From Desulfovibrio sp. (GTDB lineage: Bacteria > Desulfobacterota > Desulfovibrionia > Desulfovibrionales > Desulfovibrionaceae), in the NCBI GenBank assembly GCA_014804905.1, contig JAAUYX010000090.1, positions 3,393-24,681 on the forward strand: a stretch of DNA of 21,289 nucleotides, read 5' to 3'. Both the position numbers and the translations under genes were made by a program. This document shows positions 1-6,600 of the stretch, piece after piece. The notes under the pieces were generated by a model. It saw only the letters and a list, made by a program, of their open reading frames with translations. It ran no database searches and was not told the origin of the DNA. Position 1 is the first letter of the stretch, and every line of letters begins with the position of its first letter.

Positions 1-866
1 GGCGCCGGGAACTCGTCGGCATTGTAGCGCAGGGCCACGGCGATGTGCGTCGGGTTGGTGACAACCACGTCGGCCTTGGGCACGTCCTGAAGCATGCGCT
101 TCATCACCATCTGCATCATCTTCTGGCGCTGCTTGTTCTTGATGACCGGGTCGCCGTCGGCCTGCTTGCGCTCGTCCTTGACCTCGTCCTTGGTCATCTT
201 CATGCCTTCCTTGTAGGCGAAGCGCGTCTGCCAGATGTCGAAGGCCGTGATGGCGAGCACGGGCGCAAGCGCGTAGCAGGCCAGCTTGAAGGCCATCTCA
301 AGCATGTAGGTGGCCACGCCCTCGGTGGTGGCATAATACATGGGGAGGAAGTTCTCGTGCTCCTGCCAGATGATCCAGCCGGGGATAATGCAGAGCACGA
401 TGGCGAAGAGCAGGCTCTTGATGGTGCGCAGGGCCGTCTGCGGGGAGAGCATCATCTGCTTGATGCCCTTGAGGATGTTGAAGCGCTGCCACTTGAACTT
501 GAAGACCTTGGTGGTCCAGAGCTTGCCCACCTGGAGGCGCTGGGCGATAAAGCCGAGCACCGCCAGGAAGAACATGATGGGCATGACGATCTTGCAAACC
601 TCGATCATCAGCTCCTGTGTCAAAACATAGACGTTCTGGGGATTGGGGTCGAATTCCCAGGAATGGACGAGGAAACGGCGAAAGACGTTCTTGATGGCCT
701 CGCTCATGGGGCCTATCCAGACAAAGAGCGCCATCATGCCGCCCACAAGGCTCACGGCCTTGCCGAGCTCCGCAGACTTGGGAACATTGCCCTCTTCGCG
801 CTGCTTTTTTACGCGCTTTGGCGTCGCTTCTTCTGTTCTGCTAGGGTCTTTCTGGGCTCCGAACAT
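1..866 (-). CDS. flhB: Flagellar type III export protein FlhB (5' part; C-terminus beyond the window)
   Basis: FlhB is the substrate-specificity switch of the flagellar type III export gate in the inner membrane. Translation from the ATG at 864-866 begins MFGAQKDPSRTEEATPKR, the usual FlhB opening (T-E-x-AT-P-K-R). About 288 residues are visible. They include four hydrophobic segments, roughly residues 38-55, 85-110, 140-160 and 180-205, and the autocleavage motif NPTH at residues 271-274 (bases 45-56). About 65 C-terminal residues of a typical ~355-aa FlhB lie outside. A GGGGGAG Shine-Dalgarno sequence sits just upstream of the start, and a sigma-54 promoter match lies about 65 bases further upstream. 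A paralogous virulence-type export protein such as YscU is possible, but the flagellar reading is preferred because of the promoter type and N-terminus. Confidence 0.93.
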   Translation of the reverse strand, partial: MFGAQKDPSRTEEATPKRVKKQREEGNVPKSAELGKAVSLVGGMMALFVWIGPMSEAIKNVFRRFLVHSWEFDPNPQNVYVLTQELMIEVCKIVMPIMFFLAVLGFIAQRLQVGKLWTTKVFKFKWQRFNILKGIKQMMLSPQTALRTIKSLLFAIVLCIIPGWIIWQEHENFLPMYYATTEGVATYMLEMAFKLACYALAPVLAITAFDIWQTRFAYKEGMKMTKDEVKDERKQADGDPVIKNKQRQKMMQMVMKRMLQDVPKADVVVTNPTHIAVALRYNADEFPA

Positions 867-930
867 CCGCTCCCCCTTTCATGGCCGGATGCTCGCCTGC
901 GGCGGCTCCGGCCGGGTGTCGCGGAGAGGA

Positions 931-947
931 TAGCAAGAAGAATGCCA
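931..947 (-). promoter_or_regulatory. Predicted sigma-54 (-24/-12) promoter upstream of flhB
   Basis: On the minus strand the bases read TGGCATTCTTCTTGCTA. The -24 GG (946-945) and -12 GC (934-933) are separated by exactly 10 bases, which is the invariant spacing of RpoN promoters, and both flanking blocks (TGGCA, TTGC) match consensus. Transcription would start near 921, giving a leader of about 55 bases before the flhB ATG. Sigma-54 control of flagellar genes is well known in many Proteobacteria. The assignment here is by motif only. Confidence 0.6.
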
Positions 948-986
948 GTAAGCCGGAGAAAGCGGGAGGCTGGTGCCCCTCCCCCG

Positions 987-1937
987 CTACGCCAGGTCCG
1001 GGTCCATGGGGACACGCTCCCAGAAGATACGGCCCTTTTTGCGGAACTTGCGCAAAAGCACATAAACACTGCCCGGCCCGCCGTCATGCGGGCGCGCCGT
1101 GCAAAAGGCGAGCACCACGCGCTTGAAGGGCTCCTGCGTGAGCCAGAGCTGGAGCTTCTCGCGCAAGACCGGCTGCCCCAGCGGCGAATTGAGCCCGCGC
1201 CCCGGCACCACGAGCACCACGCGCAGGCTCTTGTACCAGGCGCCGCGCATGAAGTCGCGCAGGGCCTCGAAGGCCTGAGCGGAATTGAGGCCGTGCAGGT
1301 CGAGGTGCGCCTCGGGGCTGAGGCCGCCCGCGCGCAGGCGACCCATGATGAGCGGGTCCAGCCCCACCACATGGCCCTCCAAGTATTCGTCGGAGTGGGA
1401 GATGGCGAATTCCAGCGTGCCCTCCATGAGCTCGCGAAAACTGAGCTCGCTTCCGGGGGGCGGTGTCGCCGGCTCGGCGGCGGGAACCACCTCGCGCCCC
1501 CGCCCCGAGAGCGGCCGGGCGTCGCCCATGGCCTGCAAAAAGGTGGCCGCATCCTCGTCCTGCTCCTGCATGGTGTTAGGCTCCTCCCGCAGTTCGGCTT
1601 GCGGGGCTTCGGCGGCAGCGGCGCGGGCCGCCTCCGCCTGCTTTTCCCGAGCGCGCTTTCGTTTTTTCGGGCTCGCCACCTCGTCGAGGCCGCAGGCCTC
1701 CCCCAGGCGAAAGCCCCCGCGGGAGGCGCTTTCCGCGGGCTTCACGCGGCGCATGGCCGCCATGAAGAGCGCCGCGTCCTCGCTGTCGGCGTCATCCCTG
1801 GGGGCTGCCTTGGGAGTGCGCTCCTTGCGCTCCTGCGCGCCAGTACGCCCCTGCGCGACCGGGCCTCTTTTGGCCGGAAAGCGCGCGGAGTTGAGCTTGC
1901 GGAAAGGATTTTCTGCAAAATCGTCGCTGTCTGACAT
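987..1937 (-). CDS. Smr-domain (MutS2 C-terminal-like) protein, putative nuclease
   Basis: The protein has 316 residues. The C-terminal third is an Smr domain: LDLHGLNSAQAFEAL at about 212-226, VVPGRGLNS at 243-251 in place of the usual HGxG loop, and GGPGSVYVLLR at about 286-296. Smr domains are DNA or RNA endonuclease/nicking modules known from MutS2 and from stand-alone proteins such as SmrB. The N-terminal half is charged, Ala-rich and probably disordered. It holds two copies of an E-D-A-A-x-F-x-x-A-M motif (residues about 53-62 and 128-137). Two tandem ATGs are available; the second (1935-1937) is preferred because GGAGG lies 4 bases upstream of it but only 1 base from the first. The gene is alone between the flhB promoter and a terminator. 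The substrate is unknown. Confidence 0.85.
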   Translation of the reverse strand: MSDSDDFAENPFRKLNSARFPAKRGPVAQGRTGAQERKERTPKAAPRDDADSEDAALFMAAMRRVKPAESASRGGFRLGEACGLDEVASPKKRKRAREKQAEAARAAAAEAPQAELREEPNTMQEQDEDAATFLQAMGDARPLSGRGREVVPAAEPATPPPGSELSFRELMEGTLEFAISHSDEYLEGHVVGLDPLIMGRLRAGGLSPEAHLDLHGLNSAQAFEALRDFMRGAWYKSLRVVLVVPGRGLNSPLGQPVLREKLQLWLTQEPFKRVVLAFCTARPHDGGPGSVYVLLRKFRKKGRIFWERVPMDPDLA

Positions 1938-1971
1938 CATGCCTCCCCTCGTGCCGCTTCACGGAGCCATG

Positions 1972-2001
1972 AAAAAAGCCGTGGCAGGGCCACGGCTTTT
2001 T
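1972..2001. terminator. Bidirectional intrinsic terminator between secG and the smr gene
   Basis: A perfect 8-bp stem, GCCGTGGC (1978-1985) and GCCACGGC (1989-1996), has a 3-base AGG loop. It is flanked by six A on the left and five T on the right, so each strand has a U-tract after the hairpin. It lies 21 bases past the secG stop and should end the rimI-tpiA-secG transcript. No converging plus-strand gene uses it. Confidence 0.85.
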
Positions 2002-2021
2002 CTGCGGGGAATTTTGGGGGC

Positions 2022-2453
2022 CTAGGGCTTTTGCGGGGCGTCCGCCTTGGCGGGAGCGCCCGCGGGCGCAGTAGGCGCCTTCTCCGGCTGCGCGGGTGCG
2101 GCCGCATCTGGTGCGCCGGCCTTGGGAGCCGCCGCTTCAGGCGCGGCCGTGGCATCCTTGCGGGCTTCCGCCGGGGCCTCGGGCTCCTCGATCTTCACAT
2201 TGAGGATGGTGGATTCGTTGCTGGGCCGGGCGCTCGTCACATAGGTGTAGCTCAGGGACGTGATGACAAAGATGATGGCCATGAGCGTCGTGAGCTTGGC
2301 GAGAATGCCCCCGGCTCCGCTGCTGCCAAAGACCGAGGTGTTGCCGCCGCCGCCGAAAATGACGCCCATGCCCTCCTTGCCCGACTGGAGCAGGATGAGG
2401 ATGACAAGCAGGACGCAGACAATGATATGGAGCGTGAGAATAAGGGTCTGCAC
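2022..2453 (-). CDS. secG: Preprotein translocase subunit SecG with Ala/Pro-rich tail
   Basis: SecG is the small inner-membrane subunit of the SecYEG protein-conducting channel. The 143-aa product has two membrane segments (about residues 3-22 and 52-72) separated by the family-typical loop LLQSGKEGMGVIFGGG, with FGSSGAGG before the second segment. The start is taken as GTG at 2451-2453, because GGAGG lies five bases upstream and the translation VQTLILTLHIIV then begins at the usual SecG N-terminus. An upstream ATG at 2490-2492 would add 13 residues without family similarity. The last ~60 residues are a low-complexity Ala/Pro/Lys tail, which makes this longer than E. coli SecG (110 aa). It is the third gene after rimI and tpiA and is followed by an intrinsic terminator. 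Confidence 0.9.
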   Translation of the reverse strand: MQTLILTLHIIVCVLLVILILLQSGKEGMGVIFGGGGNTSVFGSSGAGGILAKLTTLMAIIFVITSLSYTYVTSARPSNESTILNVKIEEPEAPAEARKDATAAPEAAAPKAGAPDAAAPAQPEKAPTAPAGAPAKADAPQKP

Positions 2454-2543
2454 AAATTCCTCCCGGCCCGCGGCATGACCGGCCAGTACCATGACGGGCC
2501 CAGGCCATGCCGCGAGGCGCGTTCGTCCCCGCGCTTTCGCGGG

Positions 2544-3308
2544 TCACGCGCCCAGAATCTGGAGAAAGCTCTTGGCTTCCAAGGAAGCGCCTCCTACCAG
2601 AAGACCATCCACATTGTCAAGGTTAATGAGCGCGCCGGCATTGTCCGGCTTGACGCTGCCGCCGTAGAGGATGGGCAGGTCCTGCGCGGCCACGCCGAGG
2701 ATATTGGTGAGGATGTTGCGCGTGACGAGGTGCGCGTCCAGCACTTCGGCGGGGCCCGCCACCTTGCCCGTGCCGATGGCCCACACGGGTTCATAGGCGA
2801 TGGCGAAGGCCTGCGGGAGCTTGGCGCGCAGCGTGGCGCTCATGGGCTCAATGGCGGTCTTGAGCTGGCGCTCAAGCACGTCGTGGAGGTGCCCGGCCTC
2901 GCGCTCCTCCAGGGTTTCGCCCACGCAGAGCATGACCTTGAAGCCCTTTTCCAGGCCATAGGCCGTCTTGCGGGCCACGAGGGCGTCGGATTCGTCAAAA
3001 ATATGGCGGCGCTCGGAATGCCCGGTGAGCAGCCACTCGCCCCCGGCGTCCCGAATCATGGCCGGGGAAATCTCGCCGGTGAAGGCGCCCTGCTCCTCGG
3101 GATAGAAGTTCTGCGCGCCCACCTCGAGGTTTTTCACGCCGGCCACGGCGTCGGCCACCACGGCAAGGTCGGTGAAGGGCGCGAACACCACGGCGAGGCG
3201 ATCGAGGGGCGTGCCGCCCTTGAGGGCCAGGGCCAGCTCCGCGGCGGTCTGCGCCGCCTGCGGGCGAATCTTGTGCATCTTCCAGTTGGCGGCGATGATC
3301 TTCTGCAT
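2544..3308 (-). CDS. tpiA: Triosephosphate isomerase
   Basis: Cytosolic TIM-barrel enzyme that interconverts dihydroxyacetone phosphate and glyceraldehyde-3-phosphate in glycolysis and gluconeogenesis. The 254 residues match normal family length. The signature parts are all present: NWKMH at 8-12 (catalytic Lys10), GHSERR at 96-101 (electrophilic His97), AYEPVWAIGTGK at 171-182 (catalytic Glu173 and the mobile loop) and YGGSVK at 215-220 (phosphate binding). The ATG is preceded by a GGAGA ribosome binding site. It lies 36 bases after rimI and 90 bases before secG on the same strand, so the three are probably co-transcribed. No key residue is missing. Confidence 0.98.
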   Translation of the reverse strand: MQKIIAANWKMHKIRPQAAQTAAELALALKGGTPLDRLAVVFAPFTDLAVVADAVAGVKNLEVGAQNFYPEEQGAFTGEISPAMIRDAGGEWLLTGHSERRHIFDESDALVARKTAYGLEKGFKVMLCVGETLEEREAGHLHDVLERQLKTAIEPMSATLRAKLPQAFAIAYEPVWAIGTGKVAGPAEVLDAHLVTRNILTNILGVAAQDLPILYGGSVKPDNAGALINLDNVDGLLVGGASLEAKSFLQILGA

Positions 3309-3344
3309 GGGGCTCTCCTTTGTGACCGGATGATGGCGGCGCGC

Positions 3345-3902
3345 TCAGGGGGCGGCGCGGCCGGGTGGTTCCGCAAGGGGACGCTCAAGCACAAGGGCGT
3401 CCTCGCCCGTATCGGCATAATAACGGCGGCGGCGGCCCGCCAAGGCGAAGCCGCAGGCGCGGTACAGGGCAAGCGCCGCGCCGTTGTGCTCCCGCACTTC
3501 GAGCAAGGCCTTTTGCATACCCATTTTGCGCCCGGCTTGCAAGGCCAGCAGGAGGAGGCGGCGGCCGCAGCCCCGGCGGCGGGCCGTGGGCTCCACCGCG
3601 AGATTGAGTATTTCCAGTTCCCCGCAAGGGGTGTAGGCTGAAGGCGTGGGCGCGCCCACGAGATAGAGCGAAATATAGGCCACGAGCCGCTGCCCGTCCC
3701 AGAGGCCGAAGGCCGCGAAGGCCGCCTGCCCGAAGGCTGCGCGGCACTGCTCCTCGCTCCACGGGAGGCTGAAGCAGCGACGCTCCAGCTCCCACATGGC
3801 GCGGGCCGAGCCTGCGTCCAGCCGCCGCGCGAAAAGCCCGGCCGCGAAAGACGGCGCGCCTCTTTCCACGGCCCCTGCGGCCGCGTTTTCAGGAGAATCC
3901 AT
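3345..3902 (-). CDS. rimI: Ribosomal-protein-alanine N-acetyltransferase RimI-like GNAT
   Basis: GNAT-fold acetyltransferase of 185 residues. Visible are WELERRCFSLPWSEEQ near 37-52, the RimI-type substrate region; ILNLAVEPTARRRGCGRRLL at about 98-117, with acetyl-CoA pyrophosphate loop RRRGCG; and LLEVREHNGAALALYRACGF at about 133-152, the RimI signature with the C-terminal LYRxCGF. RimI acetylates the N-terminal alanine of ribosomal protein S18. The GNAT fold is certain, the exact substrate inferred. The start is the ATG at 3900-3902, where GGAGGAG lies nine bases upstream. This ATG overlaps by two bases the start codon of the plus-strand gene at 3901, so the two divergent genes have no intergenic DNA. 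It leads the rimI-tpiA-secG group. Confidence 0.85.
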   Translation of the reverse strand: MDSPENAAAGAVERGAPSFAAGLFARRLDAGSARAMWELERRCFSLPWSEEQCRAAFGQAAFAAFGLWDGQRLVAYISLYLVGAPTPSAYTPCGELEILNLAVEPTARRRGCGRRLLLLALQAGRKMGMQKALLEVREHNGAALALYRACGFALAGRRRRYYADTGEDALVLERPLAEPPGRAAP

Positions 3903-4458
3903 GCTCTCGCGCTCCTCCCCGCATCTTTCGCCCCTGCTGCCGCAGTCTCCGGGCCCGGCGCTCCGGGAAGTGGTGGACGCGACCGACCGCCCCCTCTGCC
4001 TGCTCCCCGAGTCGGCCATCCTGCGGCAGGGCCTGCGCCACCGGTCCGTGGCCCTCCTCCTGCGGGACAGTGCGGGGCGCGCGCTCCTCAGGCCCGGCGC
4101 GGATGGCTGGGACTTTTCCTCGCGGGCGCTGCCACAGGCGCTGGAAGCCGTGGAGGACTGCTGCCGCCGCCTGCTCGCGCAAGACTGGAAGCTCGAAAGC
4201 CTCGCCCCCCGGAGGCTCCGCAGCGTGGCGGCCGCACCGGAAACGGGCATGGCCTTTCTCAGCATCTTCACGGCGCGCATTCCCGCGGCCACGGCGCGGG
4301 AACTGGCGCACCCCGGCGTCATCGCGCCGGAAGGCCTGCCCCTTGTGGACGCCGAGGAGCTGGCCGGACTTGCCGGACAGGAGCCGCCCCTGCTTGCGCC
4401 GCTCCTGCTCCGCGCCGTGCGCGCCGGATGGCTCGTGGAGCAATGCGCAGAGAACTGA
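3901..4458 (+). CDS. NUDIX-fold-like protein with degenerate catalytic box
   Basis: The 185-aa product is preceded by AGGAG five bases before its ATG. Residues about 23-70 (EVVDATDRPLCLLPESAIL, then LRHRSVALLLRDSAGRALL) follow the pattern of IPP-isomerase/YfcD-like NUDIX proteins: E-V-V-D, then R-x-x-x-x-H-R, then a beta strand with a G-R-x-L-L turn. The expected NUDIX box GX5EX7REUXEEXGU is not intact. In its place, around 76-95, there is ALPQALEAVEDCCRRLLAQD, without the REUXEE core. It may therefore be a catalytically inactive or altered relative. The gene is divergent from rimI with overlapping start codons and has no plus-strand partner. Its function is unknown. Confidence 0.6.
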   Translation: MLSRSSPHLSPLLPQSPGPALREVVDATDRPLCLLPESAILRQGLRHRSVALLLRDSAGRALLRPGADGWDFSSRALPQALEAVEDCCRRLLAQDWKLESLAPRRLRSVAAAPETGMAFLSIFTARIPAATARELAHPGVIAPEGLPLVDAEELAGLAGQEPPLLAPLLLRAVRAGWLVEQCAEN

Positions 4459-4740
4459 GGGCGTCGCTTTCATGAGCAGGTGGCGGAAGTGCCTGTGCGC
4501 CTGTCTAATGCCGAAATTATCCGTCAAAAACAGCCTTTTTGGCGCTGGCTGCGTCAGATAAAAATTTCCTTGGTCGAGTACCTGAGTACACTCCCTGCGG
4601 AAATTTTTATCTTCCTTGCCAGCGCCAAAAAATCTTATTTTTTAGGATTCTTCCGGCACCAGCACCCGTCTTCCGCTTCGCTCCAGACGGAATTAAGGAA
4701 AAATGTGCACCCATGACGGCTGTACAACGATAAGGGCAGC
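4459..4740. repeat. AT-rich spacer with nested palindromic element (4536-4631), possible dispersed intergenic repeat and terminator
   Basis: No gene is supported here. The core is two nested perfect 14-bp inverted repeats. The outer arms are TTTTTGGCGCTGGC (4536-4549) and its complement GCCAGCGCCAAAAA (4618-4631). The inner arms are AGATAAAAATTTCC (4556-4569) and GGAAATTTTTATCT (4599-4612). Short unpaired spacers of 6 and 5 bases separate outer from inner arms. The 29-base loop carries a direct repeat GAGTAC (4576-4581, 4584-4589). AT-rich sequence follows, including a T-run at 4638-4643. On the minus strand a small hairpin CAGCC/GGCTG (4551-4531) is followed by five T (4530-4526) and may end the suhB transcript. 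A weaker hairpin CCGTCT/AGACGG lies at 4666-4690. Composition clearly differs from the GC-rich neighbours. The call as a repeat family is an inference from form. Confidence 0.7.
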
Positions 4741-5556
4741 CTACAGCGTCGGCCCCAAGAGGTCCACCATGGCCGGATGCACGCGGCCATTGGTGGCGAG
4801 CAGGGCCTCGCCGAAGCGGAAGGGCGCGCCGTCGAGGCCGCTCACGCAGCCTCCGGCTTCCTCCACCAAAAGCCAGCCCGCGGCCAAATCCCAGGGCTTG
4901 AGCCAGTCCTCATAAAACACGTCCAGCCTGCCTGCGGCCACGAAGGCCAAATCCAGCGCGGCCGAGCCCAGGCGGCGCATCCCCTGCGTGGCCGGGAGCA
5001 CCCGGCGCAGGCGCTCGAGCACCAGCTCCAGCCGCCCCGTTAGCTCGTAGGGGAAGCCCGTGCAGGCGAGCGCGTCCGTGAGCGTTTCCGCGCTGGACAC
5101 CGTGACAGGCTCGCCATTGAGAAAGGCCCCGCCCCCGCGCAGGGCCGAGAAACACTCGCCCGCTACGCCCAACATGGGCCCGTTGACCACGCCGAGCTGC
5201 ACCGCCCCCTCCGCCCACAGGGCCACCGAGGTGCTCACCTGCGCGATGCGGTGCACGAAGTTGGTGGTGCCGTCCACGGGGTCGATGATCCAGCAGGGCG
5301 GCGCGTCCGCCGCGGGGCCCTCCGGGGCGCTGCTTTCCTCGGCGAGAAAGTCCGCGCCCGGCAGGATGCGCGCAAGCCCCTCCTTGAGAAAGGCCTCCAC
5401 GGCGAGGTCCGTATCCGTCACGAGGTCGATGGCGCCCTTGTGCCTGATCCTGCTCGGCGCGGCCCAGCGCTCGCGTATCATGTCCCCGCTCTCGCGCACG
5501 AGGCGCACACAGGCCTCCAGCACTGCGGCCGCGTCGCGGCCGGCGATTTTCTTCAT
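4741..5556 (-). CDS. suhB: Inositol monophosphatase family protein (SuhB-like)
   Basis: Mg-dependent, Li-sensitive phosphatase family (FIG superfamily), 271 residues, which is normal length. The metal-binding set is visible: DLVTDTD at 44-50, EES at 73-75, DPVDGTTNF at 92-100 (Asp92, Asp95, Thr97) and KPWDLAAG at 220-227 (Asp223). Members hydrolyse inositol-1-phosphate, and some act on fructose-1,6-bisphosphate or serve as RNA-polymerase cofactors (SuhB). The sequence alone does not settle the substrate. The ATG at 5554-5556 is chosen because the family N-terminus begins there; upstream sequence in the same frame lies inside mreB and has no family similarity. It is the last gene of the GAF-mreB-suhB group, 16 bases after mreB. 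Confidence 0.9.
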   Translation of the reverse strand: MKKIAGRDAAAVLEACVRLVRESGDMIRERWAAPSRIRHKGAIDLVTDTDLAVEAFLKEGLARILPGADFLAEESSAPEGPAADAPPCWIIDPVDGTTNFVHRIAQVSTSVALWAEGAVQLGVVNGPMLGVAGECFSALRGGGAFLNGEPVTVSSAETLTDALACTGFPYELTGRLELVLERLRRVLPATQGMRRLGSAALDLAFVAAGRLDVFYEDWLKPWDLAAGWLLVEEAGGCVSGLDGAPFRFGEALLATNGRVHPAMVDLLGPTL

Positions 5557-5572
5557 GCCCGTTCCCGGTTTT

Positions 5573-6598
5573 TCAGTTGATAAAGACGGACGCATGGCCC
5601 TTGCGGTCGGCCATGGCGCGCGCGGTGCCGCGGAGCACCGTGGTGAGGGGGTCGGCGTCCACAAAGACGCGCAGGCGCGTCTCGCGGGCGAGATACTGGT
5701 CCAGCCCTTTGAGCAGCGCCCCGCCGCCCGCCAGCAAGAGGCCGTTGCGGCTCACGTCCGCGGCGAGCTCCGGCGGCGTCATCTCCAGCGCGCGCAGCAC
5801 CGTGTCGCGGATGGCCTGCACGGGCTCAGAGAGCGCCTCGCGGACATGGCCCTCGCTCACGGTGACGGCGCGCGGGCGCCCCTGCACGAGGTCCTTGCCG
5901 GACACCTCGAGCACCGGCGCATCCTCCTGCGGCCAGGCCGAGCCCAGAAAGATTTTGACGTTCTCGGCGGTGTTCTCGCCCACTTCGAGCCGGAACACCT
6001 CGCGCAAATAGCGCTGCACCGCATGGGTCATGGCGTCCCCGGCCACGCGCACGGACTGCGCCGCGGCCACGCCCCCCAGCGAGATGACGGCCACCTCGCT
6101 CGTGCCGCCGCCGATGTCCAGCACCATGTTGCCCACGGGTTCGCGGATGGGGAGGTCCGCGCCGAGCGCCGCCGCCATGGGCTCCTCGATGAGGGCGATG
6201 TCCTCGGCGCCGGCGAGCTGCGCCGCGTCGATGACCGCGCGCTTTTCCACCTGGGTCACGCCCGAGGGCACGCAGATGACCATGGACGGCCGGACGAGAC
6301 GCCAGCCGTCGATGGCCTTGCGCACGAAATGGGCGATCATGGCGCGCGTGACGTCGAAATCGGCGATGACGCCGTTCTGCATGGGCCTGACGGCGCGGAT
6401 GGCCGCCGGCGTCCGCCCGACATAGTTACGGGCCTGCGCGCCCACGGCGAGCACGGCCCCGGTGCGCGCGTCCAGCGCCACCACCGAGGGCTCGTTGACC
6501 ACCACGCCATGCTTCTTGGTGGCCAACAGGGTGTTGGCCGTGCCGAGGTCCATGGCGATGTCGGTGGCGAAGAGCCGCAAAAGACGGCGCGGGAGCAT
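5573..6598 (-). CDS. mreB: MreB/Mbl-family actin-like protein
   Basis: Bacterial actin homologue of 341 residues. MreB filaments under the inner membrane direct lateral cell-wall synthesis in rods. Seen: phosphate-1 loop AMDLGTANTLL at 15-25, VVVNEPSVVA at 32-41, VICVPSGVTQVEKRAV at 107-122, IEEPMAAALGA at 137-147, phosphate-2 loop DIGGGTSEVAVIS at 161-173, and LLLAGGGALLKGLDQYL at 287-303 (adenosine site). It differs from typical MreB at the IGERTAEEIK-type motif, here VGENTAENVK at 206-215. It is not followed by mreC or mreD, so it may be a second, divergent copy. The start lies two bases after the stop of the GAF gene, which points to co-transcription and perhaps translational coupling, because no strong ribosome binding site is seen. 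Confidence 0.9.
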   Translation of the reverse strand: MLPRRLLRLFATDIAMDLGTANTLLATKKHGVVVNEPSVVALDARTGAVLAVGAQARNYVGRTPAAIRAVRPMQNGVIADFDVTRAMIAHFVRKAIDGWRLVRPSMVICVPSGVTQVEKRAVIDAAQLAGAEDIALIEEPMAAALGADLPIREPVGNMVLDIGGGTSEVAVISLGGVAAAQSVRVAGDAMTHAVQRYLREVFRLEVGENTAENVKIFLGSAWPQEDAPVLEVSGKDLVQGRPRAVTVSEGHVREALSEPVQAIRDTVLRALEMTPPELAADVSRNGLLLAGGGALLKGLDQYLARETRLRVFVDADPLTTVLRGTARAMADRKGHASVFIN

Positions 6599-6600
6599 GG

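Noticed and set aside
963..988. GC-rich hairpin (GGGAGG/CCTCCC) at the end of the smr gene as a terminator
   Set aside because: The stem is only six pairs, it overlaps the stop codon, and no U-tract follows on the minus strand.
45..1934. 629-codon plus-strand open frame
   Set aside because: It runs antisense to flhB and the smr gene, which have clear motifs and ribosome binding sites. It is His/Leu/Arg-rich without family features, a usual product of GC-rich third positions.
2031..3641. 536-codon plus-strand open frame
   Set aside because: Antisense to secG, tpiA and rimI. The translation has no recognisable domain.
3796..3900. Upstream extension of the NUDIX-like gene to a start at 3796
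   Set aside because: The extra 35 residues are antisense to rimI and low complexity, whereas the ATG at 3901 has AGGAG at ideal spacing.
4480..4716. Small plus-strand open frame of 78 codons starting with GTG
   Set aside because: It is a read-through of the palindromic element (both arms are translated). It has no good ribosome binding site. If the element is a dispersed repeat, such frames would recur without being genes.
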